Below are positions 6,346 through 8,098 of a DNA stretch of 8,098 nt, in pieces (position 1 is the stretch's first letter; every line of letters starts with the position of its first letter). The stretch is from Candidatus Methylomirabilota bacterium (GTDB taxonomy: Bacteria > Methylomirabilota > Methylomirabilia > Methylomirabilales > Methylomirabilaceae): assembly GCA_003105305.1 (NCBI GenBank), contig PQAQ01000142.1, forward strand, positions 1 through 8,098, written 5' to 3'. The notes under the pieces were generated by a model. That model ran no database searches. It saw only the letters and a list, made by a program, of their open reading frames with translations, and was not told the origin of the DNA. The position numbers were made by a program, and so were the translations under genes.

Positions 6346-7620
6346 CTACACCCTGTCCTGCTCTTTCGGGTATCCTGCCTCATCCACCAACGCCATAATC
6401 CTGGAGATCAAGGACGCAGGAACGAAGCCGCCTTTGTGAATGATGTACTCGGGATAGATCGGAAGTCGCTCTTGCAGCCGGTATCCACGAATGACCGCGG
6501 CATCTCGCAACGCCTCGATGCTGGGCCACAGCGCCTCAGGATTGATATGGTCCAGCGTCAAGGGCGAAATACCGCCCCAGTCATTAATTCCCGCCGCCAG
6601 CAGCAACGGATAGGCGTCAGGACTCAGATTCGGCGGCGCCTGAAGGTTCATATCCGGGCCGAAGATCAGACGCGCTACCGCCACGGTCCTGAGCAGATCA
6701 AGGAGCGTCGGCTCCGGATCATCTCGCATTGGGGTGGAAGGCTTCGCGCGGAAGTTCTGGACGATGATCTCCTGGATGTGGCCGAATCTCGCATGCAGCG
6801 CCCTGATCGCGAACAGGGCATCGATCCGCTCCTCGAGGCTCTCGCCGATGCCGATCAGCACCCCGGTCGTAAAGGCAATCCGCAGGCGTCCTGCATCCTC
6901 GACCGTTCTCAGCCGCCGTACAGGGTGTTTGTCGGGTGACGCATGGTGCGGCCCGCCGGTCCGCATGAGGCGCATGCTCGCCGATTCCAGCATGAGCCCC
7001 ATGCTGACGGCTGAGTCTTGCAGCATTGCCATCTCCCCGATATCCATCGTTCCAGGGTTGACGTGGGGCAGCAGACCGGTCTCCGTCACGACCCGCTTGC
7101 ACATCCGCGCCAGATAATCGACCGTCCGGCGATATCCGCGCTCGGCCAGTATCCGTCTGGCCTCCGGAAAGGCCAGTTCGGGTTTCTCGCCGAGGCTGAA
7201 AAGCGCCTCCGTACACCCGAGGGCAACGCCGGCAGAGGCGACGGCCAGGACCTCGTCCGGCGTCATGAAGCCGTCGCCCGGCTTGCCAGGATCCCGGCGA
7301 AATGTGCAATAGCCGCACCGATCGCGGCACAGACGGGTCAGTGGAATGAAGACCTTTTTTGAGAAGGTAACCGTCCGCCCTTTACCGAGGTCACGAACGG
7401 CGGCGGCAAGCTCCAGGAGTCGCCGGAATTGGTCTCCTTCAGCCTGAAGCAGCAGAGCGGCCTGTCGACGAGTGAGCGGCCCGCCCTCGTACGCCTGGTC
7501 GAGCCCCGTCTGAACGGCCGTACTGGACGCTTCCGGAGACGGTTGCCGATACCGGCGAACCAACAGGGTCTCGTCGACGCGCAGCAGCGCGGTCGGCTTC
7601 GCCGTCAGTGAAGTCTGCAT
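6346..7620 (-). CDS. cofG: Fo synthase subunit 1, radical SAM (CofG)
   Basis: CofG completes the deazaflavin ring of Fo from the CofH product. With the chosen ATG it has 424 residues. A variable N-terminal region (about 1-85) is followed by KKVFIPLTRLC...C..C with cluster cysteines 98, 102 and 105. Then come GCTEALFSLGEKPE, GLLPHVNPGTM, SMGLMLESAS, SPDKHPVRRLRT, FTTGVLIGIGESLEER, FGHIQEIIVQNFRAKP, QAPPNLSPD and GINDWGGISPLTLDHINPE. These follow the N-terminal half of actinobacterial FbiC closely, from memory. The start at 7620 is chosen because GAAGGAG lies 11 nt upstream and the operon promoter lies at 7705-7734. The longer frame opening at 7791 would begin upstream of that promoter; an ATG at 7647 is possible but lacks a ribosome-binding site and abuts a hairpin. 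This is the first gene of the F420 operon. Confidence 0.95.
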   Translation of the reverse strand: MQTSLTAKPTALLRVDETLLVRRYRQPSPEASSTAVQTGLDQAYEGGPLTRRQAALLLQAEGDQFRRLLELAAAVRDLGKGRTVTFSKKVFIPLTRLCRDRCGYCTFRRDPGKPGDGFMTPDEVLAVASAGVALGCTEALFSLGEKPELAFPEARRILAERGYRRTVDYLARMCKRVVTETGLLPHVNPGTMDIGEMAMLQDSAVSMGLMLESASMRLMRTGGPHHASPDKHPVRRLRTVEDAGRLRIAFTTGVLIGIGESLEERIDALFAIRALHARFGHIQEIIVQNFRAKPSTPMRDDPEPTLLDLLRTVAVARLIFGPDMNLQAPPNLSPDAYPLLLAAGINDWGGISPLTLDHINPEALWPSIEALRDAAVIRGYRLQERLPIYPEYIIHKGGFVPASLISRIMALVDEAGYPKEQDRV

Positions 7621-7631
7621 CAGCGGCTGGG

Positions 7632-7638
7632 CTCCTTC
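7632..7638 (-). promoter_or_regulatory. Ribosome-binding site deciding the cofG start
   Basis: GAAGGAG on the minus strand, 11 nt before the ATG at 7620. It is the only strong Shine-Dalgarno match in the leader and lies inside the reading frame of the longer candidate starts, so it favours the 424-residue CofG. Confidence 0.65.
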
Positions 7639-7647
7639 GAGCAACAT

Positions 7648-7664
7648 CACAGGGTTGCCCCATG
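7648..7664 (-). promoter_or_regulatory. Possible leader hairpin of the F420 operon
   Basis: In the predicted cofG leader, minus-strand bases 7664-7658 can pair with 7654-7648: a 7-bp stem with three G-C pairs next to the loop, two G-U pairs and a 3-nt CAA loop. It ends directly before the alternative ATG at 7647 and lies 9 nt upstream of the ribosome-binding site. No U-run follows, so it is not a terminator. A role is speculative. Confidence 0.3.
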
Positions 7665-7704
7665 TGCGATACGGCGCCCGCGTGCGAGAGGGCCGAATGC
7701 GGTC

Positions 7705-7734
7705 CTTATAGCATCGGCAACCGATCGTCGTCAA
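7705..7734 (-). promoter_or_regulatory. Sigma70-type promoter of the F420 operon
   Basis: The minus strand reads TTGACG (7734-7729), an 18-nt spacer, then TATAAG (7710-7705). Each box matches the housekeeping consensus at five of six positions. Transcription would start near 7698, giving a leader of about 78 nt before the cofG ATG at 7620. No other pair this good is seen upstream of the operon, and the following genes are too close together to need promoters of their own. Confidence 0.65.
7713..7725. promoter_or_regulatory. Palindrome in the promoter spacer, candidate operator
   Basis: ATCGG-CAA-CCGAT is a perfect 5-bp inverted repeat with a 3-nt centre, lying wholly between the -10 and -35 boxes of the cofG promoter. 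A second, smaller inverted repeat, CCGA-TC-TCGG, lies at 7737-7746 just upstream of the -35 box, and both share CCGATC. A repressor bound here would block the promoter. The arms are short and could occur by chance. Confidence 0.35.
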
Positions 7735-7785
7735 TGCCGATCTCGGTCGGTTGGGCCTTCCCTGCTCACGCTCCGGAGGTTTTCC

Positions 7786-7814
7786 TTGCACATCCTGTTA
7801 TGCTCATTTAGAAT
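7786..7814 (+). promoter_or_regulatory. Probable promoter of folE
   Basis: TTGCAC (7786-7791), a 17-nt spacer, then TAGAAT (7809-7814). The -10 box matches consensus at five of six positions and spacing is ideal; the -35 box has only the TTG. Transcription would start near 7821, leaving a leader of only about 25-33 nt. The promoter points away from that of the F420 operon, about 50 bp distant. Confidence 0.5.
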
Positions 7815-7853
7815 TTCAGAAGGAGTGACCACACCCCACACAGGATGAGGAAT

Positions 7854-8098
7854 ATGATCGAGCGATTAGTCAGGGATCTATTGAAAGAGATCGGCGAGGA
7901 TCCTGATCGGGAAGGTTTGATCAAGACGCCCGAACGGGTAGGACGGATGTATACGTTCCTTACATCCGGGTACGGTAAACAGATCGATACGGTCCTGAAC
8001 GAGGCGGTCTTCCAGGACAACTATGACGAGATCGTCCTGGTCAAGGACATCGATTTCTTCTCGCTGTGCGAGCATCATCTGCTCCCCTTTTTCGGCAA
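7854..8098 (+). CDS. folE: GTP cyclohydrolase I, N-terminal part (FolE)
   Basis: FolE converts GTP to 7,8-dihydroneopterin triphosphate, the first committed step of folate and pterin synthesis. Only 81 codons lie in the window; the usual protein is about 185-220 residues, so the rest lies beyond base 8098. Seen here are IERLVRDLLKEIGEDPDREGL and TPERVGRMY, the standard opening of bacterial FolE, and SLCEHHLLPFFG near the cut, whose Cys and His are zinc ligands of the active site. The ATG at 7854 has GAGG 3 nt upstream; an in-frame ATG at 7845 adds three residues. The stronger Shine-Dalgarno AGAAGGAG (7818-7825) is 19-28 nt away, which is too far for either. The gene is divergent from the F420 operon, and both pathways draw on GTP. 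Confidence 0.92.
   Translation, partial: MIERLVRDLLKEIGEDPDREGLIKTPERVGRMYTFLTSGYGKQIDTVLNEAVFQDNYDEIVLVKDIDFFSLCEHHLLPFFG

Noticed and set aside
7825..7848. Seven-codon GTG-started leader frame before folE
   Set aside because: Its GTG overlaps the Shine-Dalgarno itself, so ribosomes could not use that site for it, and the peptide shows no attenuation-type codon run.
1..8098. tRNA, rRNA, CRISPR array, insertion sequence or phage genes
   Set aside because: I looked for repeat-spacer periodicity, transposase motifs and tRNA-like cloverleaf segments and found none. Almost every base is in the listed genes.

Overview
The window is bacterial, GC-rich (roughly 60% by eye) and densely coded. Its core is a minus-strand block of six genes (7620 down to 1961) that together encode de novo synthesis of the deazaflavin cofactor F420 plus an F420:NADP oxidoreductase. 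In transcription order they are cofG, cofH, npdG, cofD, cofC and cofE. Gaps are 45 nt or less and several genes overlap, so this reads as one operon. F420 in bacteria is patchy (Actinobacteria, Chloroflexi, some Proteobacteria, NC10, Tectomicrobia). Separate CofG and CofH proteins and a single-domain CofE argue against a typical actinobacterium. A Thermotoga-type PPi-dependent phosphofructokinase and a DUF4398-like exported protein with a bacterial signal peptide fit a Gram-negative-type environmental lineage. An NC10/Methylomirabilis-like source is my guess from this combination; it cannot be proved from the window.

Layout: 1-93 is upstream sequence with a good ribosome-binding site. 94-1344 (+) is a PPi-type phosphofructokinase. 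1341-1946 (+) is a small exported helical protein coupled to it by an ATGA overlap. After a 14-nt convergent gap, the minus-strand F420 operon occupies 1961-7620. The spacer 7621-7853 is a divergent regulatory region. It holds a near-consensus sigma70 promoter for the F420 operon (minus strand, -10 at 7705-7710) and one for folE (plus strand, -10 at 7809-7814). folE, encoding GTP cyclohydrolase I, starts near 7854 and is cut by the window end.

How the genes work together: CofG and CofH, both radical SAM enzymes, build the Fo chromophore from a riboflavin-pathway intermediate and tyrosine. CofC activates a 2-phospho-C3 acid with GTP, CofD joins it to Fo, and CofE adds glutamates. NpdG exchanges electrons between F420 and NADP(H), which gives the cofactor a link to the cellular NADPH pool. 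No F420-dependent substrate enzyme and no dehydro-F420 reductase is present, so what the cell uses F420 for is not shown here.

The most notable non-coding structures are a heptamer-periodic G-rich tract between cofG and cofH with a canonical G-quadruplex pattern, and a palindrome lying exactly between the -35 and -10 boxes of the F420 operon promoter.
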